Shown here: in pieces, positions 43,457-52,792 of the stretch | Numbering within the stretch: position 1 is the first letter of the stretch | Layout of the letters: each line of letters begins with the position of its first letter | Source: Neolewinella agarilytica | Lineage (GTDB): Bacteria; Bacteroidota; Bacteroidia; Chitinophagales; Saprospiraceae | Reading direction: 5' to 3' | Length of the DNA stretch: 64,000 nt | Assembly (NCBI RefSeq): GCF_900110645.1 | Contig: NZ_FOFB01000009.1 | Span: 132,517 to 196,516, forward strand | Notes under the pieces: generated by a model | Told to the model about the DNA's origin: nothing | What the model saw: the letters and a program-made list of their open reading frames with translations, nothing else | Databases searched by the model: none | Translations under genes and position numbers: made by a program

Positions 43457-44734
43457 ATGCTTTCTTTACCTAAACTTTGCACCTGCGTCCTCGCCCTGAT
43501 TTTTCTGTTCTCCTGTACCTCCGGAGAACAGAATGAAATGGTGGTGAAGGATCTTGTTGCCGCCGAAATTCTGGGGAAGCCCGACTACCTGGCCATCTCC
43601 TATGGTGGCTACCGGGCGCGCTCCCGGGATGAGCAGCCGACCATGACTCAGTTGCAGGAGGATATGCTGATTTTGTCAGCGATGAATATTCGCATCCTTC
43701 GTACCTACAACGTTGGGCTGCCGCAGGCCGCCAATATTCTGGCGGCGATCCGGGCGCTGAAGGAAGCCGATCCTGCCTTCGAGATGTACGTGATGCTGGG
43801 GGCCTGGATCGACTGTAAGAATGCCTGGACGGATAGCGAACCGGACCACGATACGGAGAGTGAAAAGAACGCTGCGGAGATTGAGCGGGCGGTAGCACTG
43901 GCCCAAAAATATCCGGACATCGTGAAGGTTATCGCCGTTGGCAACGAGGCGATGGTGAAGTGGGCGGCCAGTTATTATGTCCAACCGGGCATTATCCTGA
44001 AATGGGTCAATCACCTGCAGGGCCTTAAAGCGGCCGGCGAATTACCCGAAGATCTCTGGATTACCAGCTCGGACAATTTTGCCTCCTGGGGAGGCGGGGG
44101 AGAGGAATATCATGTGGAAGACCTGAATAAACTCATCCGGGCGGTCGATTTCATTTCGCTGCATACCTATCCGATGCACGACACGCACTACAACCCGGAG
44201 TTCTGGGGCGCGCGCGCCAGTGCTGCGGGGCAGGAACAGGACAAAGAAGCGTTGGTGGAAGCCGCCATGCTCCGCGCCAAAGCCTACGCTATCAGTCAGT
44301 ATGACTCCGTTGCTTCCTACGTGAAAACACTGGGTGTTGATAAACCTCTCCACATCGGTGAAACGGGCTGGGCCACCAGCTCCAACGGCTTTTACGGCGA
44401 AGGGGGTTCGCGGGCCACCGACGAGTACAAGATGGGGCTTTACTACCAGCATATGCGGGATTGGACGGGCGAGGCCAAAATGGCCTGCTTTTACTTCGAG
44501 GCTTTTGACGAGCCCTGGAAGGACGGGGCCAACCCCGGTGGTTCCGAAAACCACTTCGGTCTCTTCACCGTGAAGGGCGAAGCGAAGTATCCCCTCTGGC
44601 CGCTCGTTGATGCGGGGGTCTTTGACGGGCTTACCCGCGACGGTCACCCAATTACGAAGACTTTTGACGGAGATAAGGCCGCATTAATGGAGACCGTTCT
44701 CCCTCCGCCCCTTACTGTGGTGGAAGAACAGTAA
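43457..44734 (+). CDS. GH17-like beta-1,3-glucanase lipoprotein
   Basis: 425 residues; lipoprotein signal peptide ending LIFLFSC at ~21. The barrel shows ISYGGYRA, IRILRTYNVGLPQAANIL, acid/base Glu ~163 in VIAVGNEAMVK, ISLHTYPMHDTHYNP and nucleophile Glu ~302 in HIGETGWATSS: the VGNE and GETGW motifs are those of GH17 beta-1,3-glucan hydrolases/transglycosylases. It would act at the outer or inner membrane on laminarin-type glucan and feed oligosaccharides to the symporter and cytoplasmic phosphorylase. It begins 14 nt after the phosphorylase stop. Its signal peptide is partly encoded by a copy of the interspersed repeat. Confidence 0.8.
   Translation: MLSLPKLCTCVLALIFLFSCTSGEQNEMVVKDLVAAEILGKPDYLAISYGGYRARSRDEQPTMTQLQEDMLILSAMNIRILRTYNVGLPQAANILAAIRALKEADPAFEMYVMLGAWIDCKNAWTDSEPDHDTESEKNAAEIERAVALAQKYPDIVKVIAVGNEAMVKWAASYYVQPGIILKWVNHLQGLKAAGELPEDLWITSSDNFASWGGGGEEYHVEDLNKLIRAVDFISLHTYPMHDTHYNPEFWGARASAAGQEQDKEALVEAAMLRAKAYAISQYDSVASYVKTLGVDKPLHIGETGWATSSNGFYGEGGSRATDEYKMGLYYQHMRDWTGEAKMACFYFEAFDEPWKDGANPGGSENHFGLFTVKGEAKYPLWPLVDAGVFDGLTRDGHPITKTFDGDKAALMETVLPPPLTVVEEQ
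43475..43497 (+). repeat. Interspersed repeat inside a signal-peptide coding region
   Basis: CTTTGCACCTGCGTCCTCGC then CCT encodes LCTCVLA of the lipoprotein signal peptide, where sequence is little constrained. Confidence 0.6.
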
Positions 44735-44824
44735 CTTACCGGACGAAGTAAACCAAGCGAATTCAATAATCACCTTCCGCATACCCTGTATTCGATCATC
44801 AAGCGCACATTAAAGAGAACTGTC

Positions 44825-46240
44825 ATGTCGGAAGTTGATAATATAAAAAAAGGTAAAGTCCCTTTCGGACAAAAAGTAGCCTTTGGTCTGGGCATGCTGG
44901 CTAACCAGATGTTTCCGGCAGCTTTAGGAATTTTTATGGTCGTGCTCGTCCAGGATCTTGGTTTTCCCGGATGGATGTGGGGCATCATCTTCTTCCTTCC
45001 CCGGGTGTTTGATTCCATTACGGATCCGATCATGGGCTTCATCTCCGACAACACCCGCTCAAAATGGGGGCGCCGGCGGCAGTATGTCTTCGCCGGCGGT
45101 TTGATTATGGGGGTAGCCTACGTCATTATGTGGCAGCTTTACCGGGACAGTGGGCTCGACTATAATTTCACCTACTTCCTGCTGTGGTCGTTCGTCTTTT
45201 ATCTGGGGCTGACGATTTTTAGCGTTCCCTACGTTGCGATGGGCTACGAGATGAGCGACGACTTCCATGAGCGCACAAGCATCATGGCTACGGCCCAATG
45301 GATCGGGCAGTGGGCCTGGGTAATTGCCCCCTGGTTTTGGGTGGTTATGTATGATACGGCCTGGTTTCCAGATGCGGATACGGCCGTCAGAACCCTGGCC
45401 ATTTGGGTGGCGATTCCCTGTGCTATACTGGCGATTATCCCGGCCATTTTTATCAGGAGTGAATCAACCCTTGATGACGATAGCCTCACTCCTCTGAACC
45501 TGAAAAACATCGGTGGAAGCCTTGCGGAAATTTGGGACGGTTTTAAGGAGGCTTTTAAAATTGAGCCCTTCCGGAGAATGTGCATCTCCACTTTCTTTAT
45601 TTTCAACTCATTCAATACAGTAGCTTCCTTTTCGTTCTTCATCATCGTCTACTACCTCTTCAACGGAGATGCGGGCGCAGCCTGGTTGTGGCCAACTTTG
45701 TTTGGTAGCGTCGGGGCGCTGATTACCACCTTCGCGGTTATCCCGACGGTGGCATGGATGTCGAAAAAAATGGGCAAGAAGAATGCTTTTATGCTTTCGC
45801 AGTCTATCTCTGTCGTGGGCTACATCATGCTGTGGTTCCTCTTCATTCCCGGCAAGCCATATATGTTCCTGTTTGCCCTGCCTTTTTTCTCCTTTGGAAT
45901 TGGTAGCCTGTTCACGATCATGATGTCAATGACGGCTGACATTTGCGACCTCGATGAACTCAACTCCGGCAAGCGGCGGGAAGGCATTTTTGGCGCTATC
46001 TACTGGTGGATGGTGAAGCTGGGTTTTGCCTTTGCGGGTGGACTGACCGGTGCAATCCTGAGCTTCGTTGGCTTTGACCCCGAGGCTTATAATCCTGAAT
46101 CTATGACGGGGCTTCGCCTGTTCTTTTCCGGAGTGCCCATATTTGGAACGATGGTAGCGCTGTTCATTATGCGGAACTATGACCTGACGGAAGAGCGGGC
46201 CAACGAAATACGAGTGGCCATTAATTCGAAGAAGGAATAG
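44825..46240 (+). CDS. GPH-family sugar:cation symporter (MFS)
   Basis: 471 residues, twelve hydrophobic helices. The N-terminal half has FGLGMLANQMFPAALG, DSITDPIMGFISDNTRSKWGRRRQY, the D(x)4GxxSDxxxxxxGRRR motif of the glycoside-pentoside-hexuronide symporters (MelB type), and the second half YMLWFLF and TADICDLDELNSGKRREG. Imports an oligosaccharide with Na+ or H+. It lies 90 nt after the GH17-like gene and completes a locus of extracellular cleavage, uptake and intracellular phosphorolysis, without TonB-dependent SusC/D proteins. Confidence 0.88.
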   Translation: MSEVDNIKKGKVPFGQKVAFGLGMLANQMFPAALGIFMVVLVQDLGFPGWMWGIIFFLPRVFDSITDPIMGFISDNTRSKWGRRRQYVFAGGLIMGVAYVIMWQLYRDSGLDYNFTYFLLWSFVFYLGLTIFSVPYVAMGYEMSDDFHERTSIMATAQWIGQWAWVIAPWFWVVMYDTAWFPDADTAVRTLAIWVAIPCAILAIIPAIFIRSESTLDDDSLTPLNLKNIGGSLAEIWDGFKEAFKIEPFRRMCISTFFIFNSFNTVASFSFFIIVYYLFNGDAGAAWLWPTLFGSVGALITTFAVIPTVAWMSKKMGKKNAFMLSQSISVVGYIMLWFLFIPGKPYMFLFALPFFSFGIGSLFTIMMSMTADICDLDELNSGKRREGIFGAIYWWMVKLGFAFAGGLTGAILSFVGFDPEAYNPESMTGLRLFFSGVPIFGTMVALFIMRNYDLTEERANEIRVAINSKKE

Positions 46241-46243
46241 GCA

Positions 46244-46269
46244 GGGGCGCAGCCGCAGGTGCAATGGAA
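46244..46269 (-). repeat. Interspersed repeat, TTTGCACCTGCG family
   Basis: Minus strand TTGCACCTGCGGCTGCGCC, 3 nt after the symporter stop, GCGCC end towards it. Confidence 0.75.
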
Positions 46270-46364
46270 AGCTTATGGGAGCAATGCGTTGACCAGCGAT
46301 GCCTCAAACAGAAATCCAGAAGACATTTTTAGTTTATCTTGGTCTTAAATCCACTAAGAGGAGT

Positions 46365-47354
46365 ATGAGATCCCTGATGATTTTACTGTTTGTAATCCCC
46401 GGTATAACCTTGTTCGCCCAAAACGCAGAAAAACTTTGGGCCGGGACCACTACCGTGTCCATTGCTGATTCGCCGGAAGAAGGGCATGGCGTCCAGCGTG
46501 TTTTCTATCAATCTCCCTCAACCGAACAGGGAGCACTAAGGGGCATCACCGATGGCAGTATCGGCCAGCTAATGTTTCGGGCTTTCAGAGACGGTCGCCT
46601 GGCGGGTTACGCTGACGAGCAGCTGCGGCAGAAAGTAACCAAACAGGACTTTGAAAAAACATTCATTCGAAAAGATACCGTTCAGGTAATTGACCCGGAG
46701 ACTTACGAATCAAGAATTACCGTGATCAGCCGGGCGCCGGATCCGGCGGATTACCAGTCCATTGAGCTGCACTTACAACTTACTTATCACTCCAACGGAC
46801 GTCTGCAGCAGAATCCGCAATGGGTTTCTCTGAGCACGGATGCCGGAAGCCCTAAGGTGTATTTTTCGGTGGAGCCATCTTCTAAAGCCATCGACTTCGA
46901 TAAGGATAGCTGGAATGCTGTGGATCGTATGACGTTCTCCGTTAGCCTGGATGCGCTGGAAACGGAAAGGGGAAGCCAGCTGTACAAGGATAAAATCTTT
47001 AATCATCTTTTTGATCAATTGAATAACAAGCCTGCCGGTGGTTTCCGGAATGCTGATGATTGGGGAATTTTGTCTGCGGCCCAATTCGACGGGCTGTTGC
47101 ACCCTAAGGATACCGTTACGGTCATTGATCCTAATACTTATGAATCGATGGATAAAGTAGTCGATGGTATTCCCTTCTATGAAGGAATAGCTAAGATCAG
47201 ACTGCTGCAGTTCTGGGCCTGGGATGACGCTGCAGCCCGCTTTGTCTTTAGCCCGGTCGCCTATGCGCCATTGGAAGAATTTCTGGATCGCAAAGGAGGT
47301 AGTGTTGCTCGCCCGCCCTTTTATTGGGTGGAGAAAAGTTACCGTAAGCGTTGA
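46365..47354 (+). CDS. GldN/PorN-like protein
   Basis: 329 residues from MRSLMILLFVIPGITLFAQ, chosen because of the signal peptide and the AAGAGGAG just upstream (the frame is open to 46299). Two repeats of a block DTV(Q/T)VIDP(E/N)TYES (~105 and ~252), the second followed by KIRLLQFWAWDDAAARFVFSPVAYAPL, match the layout of GldN/PorN, the periplasmic ring protein of the T9SS/gliding motor (KEDWFFD...IAP). The other gldKLM genes are absent, so this is either a stray paralogue or a relative with another function. Confidence 0.5.
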   Translation: MRSLMILLFVIPGITLFAQNAEKLWAGTTTVSIADSPEEGHGVQRVFYQSPSTEQGALRGITDGSIGQLMFRAFRDGRLAGYADEQLRQKVTKQDFEKTFIRKDTVQVIDPETYESRITVISRAPDPADYQSIELHLQLTYHSNGRLQQNPQWVSLSTDAGSPKVYFSVEPSSKAIDFDKDSWNAVDRMTFSVSLDALETERGSQLYKDKIFNHLFDQLNNKPAGGFRNADDWGILSAAQFDGLLHPKDTVTVIDPNTYESMDKVVDGIPFYEGIAKIRLLQFWAWDDAAARFVFSPVAYAPLEEFLDRKGGSVARPPFYWVEKSYRKR

Positions 47355-47572
47355 TCAATTGATATTCCAGCGAGCCTGGAGAAAGGCTTAGAACGTGTCC
47401 GAATCTAACACTTCGGGCTGCCTGCGCCGAATTTAGACACGCTCTTAACGCAAACTTCAGACAGAATTAAAGGCCCGTTTTGTTTCCTTGCGTTGAGATG
47501 TTGGCTATCTTGCTGTCATTGCACACTATTAGCGCCGGTAGTATGCCGGTGTGTACTCTTAAACCAACATCC

Positions 47573-49540
47573 ATGCATTTTAGATTTTTCCTGATAGCAG
47601 GCCTTATGGCTCTGTGTACTACACTCTTTGCCCAAAGCATTCCTTCCTATTACGATGATGTTAATCTGAATCTGACGGGACAGAGCCTACAAACGGAACT
47701 CTCGGACAAGGTAACCACCAGCCAGTTCTCTACCCCTAGCTACACCCCCGGCGTTTGGGATGCTCTGAAGCAAACTGACCTCGACCCCAACAACAGTTCT
47801 CGCGTCATTCTCATTTATGGCTACAGTGACACTGATGGGGTAAGCAATACCGATCGCACCCGCAGTAAAGACAGCAACGGCGGCGGAACGACAGACTGGA
47901 ACCGCGAGCATACTTACCCTAAATCACTGGGCAATCCTAACCTGGGGACTTCCGGCCCTGGTGCTGACGTTCACCACCTCCGGCCTTCGGACGTTAGCCG
48001 GAACTCCAGCCGGGGTAGCCGCAAATTTGCTGACGGGACGGGTAACTCAGGCATTACGAGCCAGGGGCACTGGTACCCTGGTGATGAATTCAAAGGCGAT
48101 GTGGCCCGCATGATGATGTATATGTATCTCCGGTACGGAAACCGCTGTCTGCCAAGTAACGTTGGCATCGGGACAACCAATTCCTCCGATGCCAACATGC
48201 TCAACCTGTTCCTGGAGTGGAACGCGGAAGACCCCGTTTCCGCGCTGGAGTTGCAACGTAACCCCATCGTGGAAACCATTCAGGGTAACCGGAACCCGTT
48301 CATTGATAATCCGGCTTTCGCTACGTCAATCTGGGGCGGCCCCCAGGCTGAAGACCGCTTTGGCTCTGGCGGCGGTGGTGGCGGCGGTGGTAACACCAAC
48401 CCTTTCTGCAACAGCAGTAACACCATTACTTCGTTCCCTTACGCTGAGAGCTTCGAGAGCGATTTCGGCAACTGGGTTCAGGCTTCTGCCGGCGATGATT
48501 TTAACTGGGTGCGCCGCAGCGGTAGCACACCTTCTTCCGGCACGGGACCTTCTTCCGCTTCGGCGGGCAGCAGCTATGCTTACATGGAGTCATCTACACC
48601 AAACTACTCAACGAAACGGGCCATTATGTACGGCCCTTGTTTTGACCTGAGTGGTAAGAATACGGCTGACTTTAGCTTTAAATACCATATGTACGGGGCC
48701 TCTAATATGGGCTCGCTGGCGTTGGAAGCAAGTACGGATGGCAGCAGCTGGACCTCCGTCTGGAGCCGCTCCGGTAACCAGGGTAATAGCTGGCAATCCG
48801 CTTCCGTTGATCTGGATACTTACCTCGGTGGTACGGTACAACTCCGTTTCAACGGTGTTACGGGAACTACCTGGAAGGGCGATATGGCTATCGATGAGCT
48901 TGGCTTCAGTACGTCTGCCAGCGGCGGCGGTGGCGGCGGCGGTAACGTTGCCGGGAGCCTGAGCATCACCCTGGACAATTACCCCGAAGAAACCAGCTGG
49001 GTAATCCGTAATAGTAGTAACGTTACGGTGTTTAGCGGTGGGACCTATGGCAACCGGGCGGATGGGTCAACCTTTACGGTACCCGTTTCATTGGCTCCGG
49101 GCTGCTACACCCTGGTGTTCAGCGACACTTATGGCGACGGTATGTGTTGTTCCTACGGTAACGGCTCCTATACCCTGACGAATCAGGATAACGGCAGCAC
49201 CCTGGCCAGTGGAGGTTCCTTCGGTAGCAGTGAAACCAGCTCATTCTGCGTGGGTAGCAGCCTGCAATCTGCCCCCGAGGCAACGGATACCGCCTTCCGG
49301 ACTTCGGGTACTGGTGAGGCGCAGGCTTTTTCCTTATTCCCGAATCCGGTAGGTAATCAACTCTCCCTGCGCAACTTCCCCGAAGAAGCGGAGTACAGAA
49401 TCCTCAACGCCAGCGGTCAGCTGGTGCAGCAGGGTAGAGCTACGGCCATGGTCGACGTTTCCAACCTTCCATCCGGCACTTACCAGTTCATGGCTGTTGC
49501 CGGAGACTGGCGCGTGGTGAAGCGGGTGGTAAAGCAGTAG
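47573..49540 (+). CDS. T9SS-exported endonuclease I family nuclease
   Basis: 655 residues from MHFRFFLIAGLMALCTTLFAQ (the frame is open to 47480). The endonuclease I domain (~20-270) has NREHTYPKSLG, GADVHHLRPSDVSRNSSRG and GDVARMMMYMYLRYG, the His/Asn active-site region of EndA-type DNases. A Gly-rich hinge leads to a MAM-like jelly roll (~285-450, YAESFESDFGNWVQ, MAIDELGFS), another hinge, a small beta domain with VFSDTYGDGMCCSYGNG, and a T9SS tail (FSLFPNPVGNQLSLRNFP). It should degrade extracellular DNA for phosphate or nucleosides, or during predation. A hairpin terminator follows. Confidence 0.88.
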   Translation: MHFRFFLIAGLMALCTTLFAQSIPSYYDDVNLNLTGQSLQTELSDKVTTSQFSTPSYTPGVWDALKQTDLDPNNSSRVILIYGYSDTDGVSNTDRTRSKDSNGGGTTDWNREHTYPKSLGNPNLGTSGPGADVHHLRPSDVSRNSSRGSRKFADGTGNSGITSQGHWYPGDEFKGDVARMMMYMYLRYGNRCLPSNVGIGTTNSSDANMLNLFLEWNAEDPVSALELQRNPIVETIQGNRNPFIDNPAFATSIWGGPQAEDRFGSGGGGGGGGNTNPFCNSSNTITSFPYAESFESDFGNWVQASAGDDFNWVRRSGSTPSSGTGPSSASAGSSYAYMESSTPNYSTKRAIMYGPCFDLSGKNTADFSFKYHMYGASNMGSLALEASTDGSSWTSVWSRSGNQGNSWQSASVDLDTYLGGTVQLRFNGVTGTTWKGDMAIDELGFSTSASGGGGGGGNVAGSLSITLDNYPEETSWVIRNSSNVTVFSGGTYGNRADGSTFTVPVSLAPGCYTLVFSDTYGDGMCCSYGNGSYTLTNQDNGSTLASGGSFGSSETSSFCVGSSLQSAPEATDTAFRTSGTGEAQAFSLFPNPVGNQLSLRNFPEEAEYRILNASGQLVQQGRATAMVDVSNLPSGTYQFMAVAGDWRVVKRVVKQ

Positions 49541-49621
49541 TGCCTGCACTACTGGAAACAGATGTCCATTATGGTTCTCAACGGAGATGATCAGGGGGTA
49601 TCCCGTTTCTAAGTCTGGCTG

Positions 49622-49680
49622 GCGATCAGCGAATGGTATTCAGACGAAAGGGCCTGAATAGCATTCGCTGATCGCTTTTT
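49622..49680 (+). terminator. Long hairpin terminator, family with 30988
   Basis: GCGATCAGCGAATG (49622-49635) pairs with CATTCGCTGATCGC (49662-49675) and, past one mismatch, TATTCAG with CTGAATA; then TTTTT. It lies between convergent genes and can serve the nuclease gene. It shares GCGATCAGCG and ATTCAG with 30988-31044. Confidence 0.8.
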
Positions 49681-49684
49681 GCGT

Positions 49685-50542
49685 TTAATCTCTAACCTGT
49701 ACGCGTACGTTATCCACGAAAAGGTCTACTTCCAGATCTCTGGGGTTGGCCGTAACGCCAATTTGAAGGCGTTCGTAGAAGACGGGCTCGGGAAGTGTAA
49801 AACTTATCCCTTCTGCTGCAGCTGCGTTAGCCAGAATGGTCGCATCAGGCATATTCATACCCGTTTCCGTAATGACTTCCTGTCCGTTGATAATTAAGCG
49901 ATTATGACCGGTGGCTTCATCGGGGGAGAGTGTCATTTCCCAGACGACATGTACCCACTCCCGACGTGGGAAGGGGAGGCTGGTCTGTAGCAATGTCTCG
50001 CCGCCAATTTTTCCGCGCTCTATGGAGAGGAAATCATTGCCGCCGCTCATCAGGAGTCGTACACCGGGGCATTTGTTGTCCGGAACCGTGGGGTCCCAGC
50101 AAGAACAGCATTCCAGATCGAGCAGCAGAAGATCACGCAGGTTGGCATCTGAATCTATGTAGAAGTCGGCTTCGATGGTGATGGTCTGGCCAGCGACGGC
50201 GGCGAAGCCGCCGCGCTCAATGCCTGTCTTAGAGAGCGGGTTGTTGCCTCCGAAGGAAGAAATGCTTAAGGATTGATTTCCCAGGGAGACCCGTTCAGCC
50301 GTGAGTGCTAATTGGTTGTTTCCTCCTGCAGTGTTGATCAGTTGTAGGGTCGTCCAACGGGAACCATCAGGCGGAAAAAGCAGGCTGAGATCGTTAGACT
50401 CCGTCTCAAAATCATCTACGAATTCGGTAATTCCTTCCGGGACTATTACCTGATCGGGAGTATCCACCGTTTTTTCGCAACTGCTGATGAGAAATATGCC
50501 TGCCGTTAAGCAAACAAATAGAACTTGTAAGGTGACTTTCAT
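49685..50542 (-). CDS. Lipoprotein with jelly-roll (LamG-like) domain
   Basis: 285 residues; lipoprotein signal peptide with lipobox LISSC at ~22. The mature part (TEFVDDFETESNDLSLLFPP, FAAVAGQTITIEADFYIDS, REWVHVVWEMTL, LEVDLFVDNVRVQVRD) is a concanavalin-like jelly roll typical of sugar-binding or lyase-like modules. No catalytic motif was recognised. A CC(S)C cluster in LLDLECCSCWDP may form disulphides. Monocistronic. Confidence 0.7.
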   Translation of the reverse strand: MKVTLQVLFVCLTAGIFLISSCEKTVDTPDQVIVPEGITEFVDDFETESNDLSLLFPPDGSRWTTLQLINTAGGNNQLALTAERVSLGNQSLSISSFGGNNPLSKTGIERGGFAAVAGQTITIEADFYIDSDANLRDLLLLDLECCSCWDPTVPDNKCPGVRLLMSGGNDFLSIERGKIGGETLLQTSLPFPRREWVHVVWEMTLSPDEATGHNRLIINGQEVITETGMNMPDATILANAAAAEGISFTLPEPVFYERLQIGVTANPRDLEVDLFVDNVRVQVRD

Positions 50543-50681
50543 GCTTCTGAGACCGAGACTACGGGGGAGATGTGATGGAGAGGGCTGAATTTAACTTTTA
50601 TGGAGTAGTTCTATCTTAGGTACATTGAGCTATATATGTCTGTTTGTAGATTACAGCTCGTACCTTTTAATGCCAAAGATC

Positions 50682-51293
50682 ATGTCCGTTTCAGCTCCCC
50701 CACGTCTTCCAGAAAAGAGCTTCCCCTTATTTCCGTGGCTATTGGGGGGCGTTTTACTCGAAGTCCTCATTTTGGGCTATTCCTATATGTCGTTTGACGA
50801 GCCGGGGGAAGTCTTCCGCCACGCCGCCCGCTATTCCGGGCGCTTGTCATTATTTGTCTACCTGTTCGTCTTTTCCTACTTCGCACTTACGTACCACAAT
50901 ACTTCTTCCAGGGTAATGGAGAACGTGCGCAGGCTGGTTAGCATCTTCTGCGTGATGCATTTTATTCACTTTGGCTTCCTGGCCATGAATGTATATCTCA
51001 ATGAAATCCCGCTCGTACCCTATAAACTGGCCGGAGGTGCGCTTGGCTATCTGATGATCCTGCTTTACCCGTTTTTCCTGACGAGTATTAAGCGCAAGGC
51101 CTGGCATAATATCTATTTCTATTATCTCGGCATTGTCATGATCCTCACCTATCTGGCCCGGATTAAAGGAGAGTTTGTGGGCGTAACGGCCGGCCCGATT
51201 CATTATTTCGGCATGGGATCGGTGCTGCTGGCTTTTGTGGTGTACGCGTATTTGATGCTTGGGTGGAAGAAAAAGGGGGAAGCGGATGTCTGA
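50682..51293 (+). CDS. Six-helix membrane protein (ferric-reductase-like fold possible)
   Basis: 203 residues from MSVSAPPRLPEKSF (ATG 50670 is also possible). Six hydrophobic helices; several carry histidines in their ends (ALTYHNTSSRVM, CVMHFIHFGFLAMN, KRKAWHNIYFYYLG, AGPIHYFGMG), which recalls haem-binding ferric-reductase-like membrane domains. Without a reductase domain or partner, this is only a suggestion. Confidence 0.55.
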   Translation: MSVSAPPRLPEKSFPLFPWLLGGVLLEVLILGYSYMSFDEPGEVFRHAARYSGRLSLFVYLFVFSYFALTYHNTSSRVMENVRRLVSIFCVMHFIHFGFLAMNVYLNEIPLVPYKLAGGALGYLMILLYPFFLTSIKRKAWHNIYFYYLGIVMILTYLARIKGEFVGVTAGPIHYFGMGSVLLAFVVYAYLMLGWKKKGEADV

Positions 51294-51355
51294 AGCTCCT
51301 TTCCAAAACAGATCGTGACTGCTGATTGAATCGGTGGCTACTTTTAAAACCAAAA

Positions 51356-51385
51356 CCGGTCAGTACCCAAAAAGGTACTGACCGG
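51356..51385. other. Perfect 12-bp hairpin
   Basis: CCGGTCAGTACC and GGTACTGACCGG around CAAAAA, no U-run. 14 nt later ATGAACAACACAAATCGTAT-CTGA spells a seven-codon frame. The rest of 51294-51866 is AT-rich with nothing else recognised. Confidence 0.7.
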
Positions 51386-51821
51386 ATATAAAAGACACTA
51401 TGAACAACACAAATCGTATCTGATTCCTAAAATTTCATGCCAACAGGATGGACGAAAGCGGGCTTTTCCCGTTGGTGCAGAGATACTATTCAGCGTATTT
51501 TTCTTGTGGACAGAATGTTTAGCAAACCTTTTTTAGAGGTAAGAGTTTTTTTAGAAAGACAAAAGGAAAGACAAAATTAGAAGCCCGTTTCAGTGAGTGC
51601 TAGTACGATTCTACCTATCAATGACACAATTCTATAATTTCGATATGTATGTAACTCAGGAGCCGTTTTTAGACGAGCTCAGGTAGGTGTTAAATAGCTT
51701 TATGATGTTTAAAATGTATGGTGCTCCCCGAAGCAGTTAGGCCGCCATTTTGCTTTAAGATCAATCAACATCACTTTAAATTTCACCCCATATCTTGATG
51801 GGGTGGGTAAGGTCGGCTTCT

Positions 51822-51829
51822 TACTTTTG
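51822..51829 (+). promoter_or_regulatory. -7 promoter element for the first AraC gene
   Basis: TACTTTTG matches TAnnTTTG, 37 nt before the start at 51867. Confidence 0.55.
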
Positions 51830-51866
51830 TACAGAGGCTTTCCTTTACTTTTTGAATTGCATCAGT

Positions 51867-52787
51867 ATGCCAGGTTTCAACGTTACCCATCTTCGGACAC
51901 GTCCATTGGAAGCAATGGTTGAAAACCGGACGACCTTCACCATGAAGTCTTTGGCTATTAGCCTCTTCGAAACCCACGAAGAGGCCAAAGCAGTCAATCT
52001 CCACTGTGATACTCCGGTTCTGGCCAGTATGGTTCAGGGAAGGAAGGTGATGAGTCTTGGGGGAGAACCCGGCTTCAATTTTCTGCCCGGTGAGTCAATT
52101 ATGATGCCTCCCGAAGAGTTAATGACCATCGACTTTCCTGACGCCGACCAGAAAGAACCCACTAAATGCCTGGCTCTGGAAATTGATCCCGACGAAATCC
52201 AGAAGGTTTCAGACCTGTTGAACGAGCACCAAGTCCGGACGGGTGGCCGCCAGTGGGTAAGGGGAAACAAGAGTTTCTACTTCAGGAATGATGCTGGCCT
52301 GACACAATTGATACAGCGTTTGGTCTTTCTGTGTGGAGAAGACCACCCCTCAAAGGATAAGTTTGTTGATTTGTCGTTGCGTGAACTGTTGCTACGCCTC
52401 CTCGAATCAGAAACCCGCTATCAGGAGTTACTGGATTCTCAACGAAGGGCCAGCAGCGAACCCATTTCGAAGTCGGTTATGTACATTCTTAATAACCTGG
52501 ATAAGCGGTTGACCGTCGATCAACTAAGTCGGCTGGCGCATATGAGCTCGTCGGGCTTTCACCGTGTTTTTAAGGGTGAAATGGGAGTTTCGCCAGTAGA
52601 GTTTATTAACGAAGAAAGGGTTAAACTTGGAGCCAGTCTGTTGCGGCAGGGAGATTACTCCATTCAGGAAATAGCACTGCGGTGTGGATTTAACAGTGGC
52701 AGCTACTTCACGCGGATATTCAGGCGGTACTATGGTGTGAAGCCAACGGAGTTTATAGGAGGGGAGTCCATTATCTCCAAAGTCTAA
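51867..52787 (+). CDS. AraC-family transcription regulator (paralogue 1)
   Basis: 306 residues from MPGFNVTHLRTRPLEAMVEN (upstream ATG at 51795 would cross the promoter). N-terminal cupin-like ligand domain (AraC_N type: LASMVQGRKVMSLG, GFNFLPGESIMMPPEE, IDFPDADQKEPTKCLALEID) and C-terminal double HTH (LTVDQLSRLAHMSSSGFHRVF, YSIQEIALRCGFNSGSYFTRIFRRYYGVKPTEF). Very close to the regulator at 55409, so the two arose by duplication. They bracket a DUF779 gene and an aldehyde dehydrogenase, which they probably regulate in response to an alcohol or aldehyde. Confidence 0.88.
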   Translation: MPGFNVTHLRTRPLEAMVENRTTFTMKSLAISLFETHEEAKAVNLHCDTPVLASMVQGRKVMSLGGEPGFNFLPGESIMMPPEELMTIDFPDADQKEPTKCLALEIDPDEIQKVSDLLNEHQVRTGGRQWVRGNKSFYFRNDAGLTQLIQRLVFLCGEDHPSKDKFVDLSLRELLLRLLESETRYQELLDSQRRASSEPISKSVMYILNNLDKRLTVDQLSRLAHMSSSGFHRVFKGEMGVSPVEFINEERVKLGASLLRQGDYSIQEIALRCGFNSGSYFTRIFRRYYGVKPTEFIGGESIISKV

Positions 52788-52792
52788 GGTCA

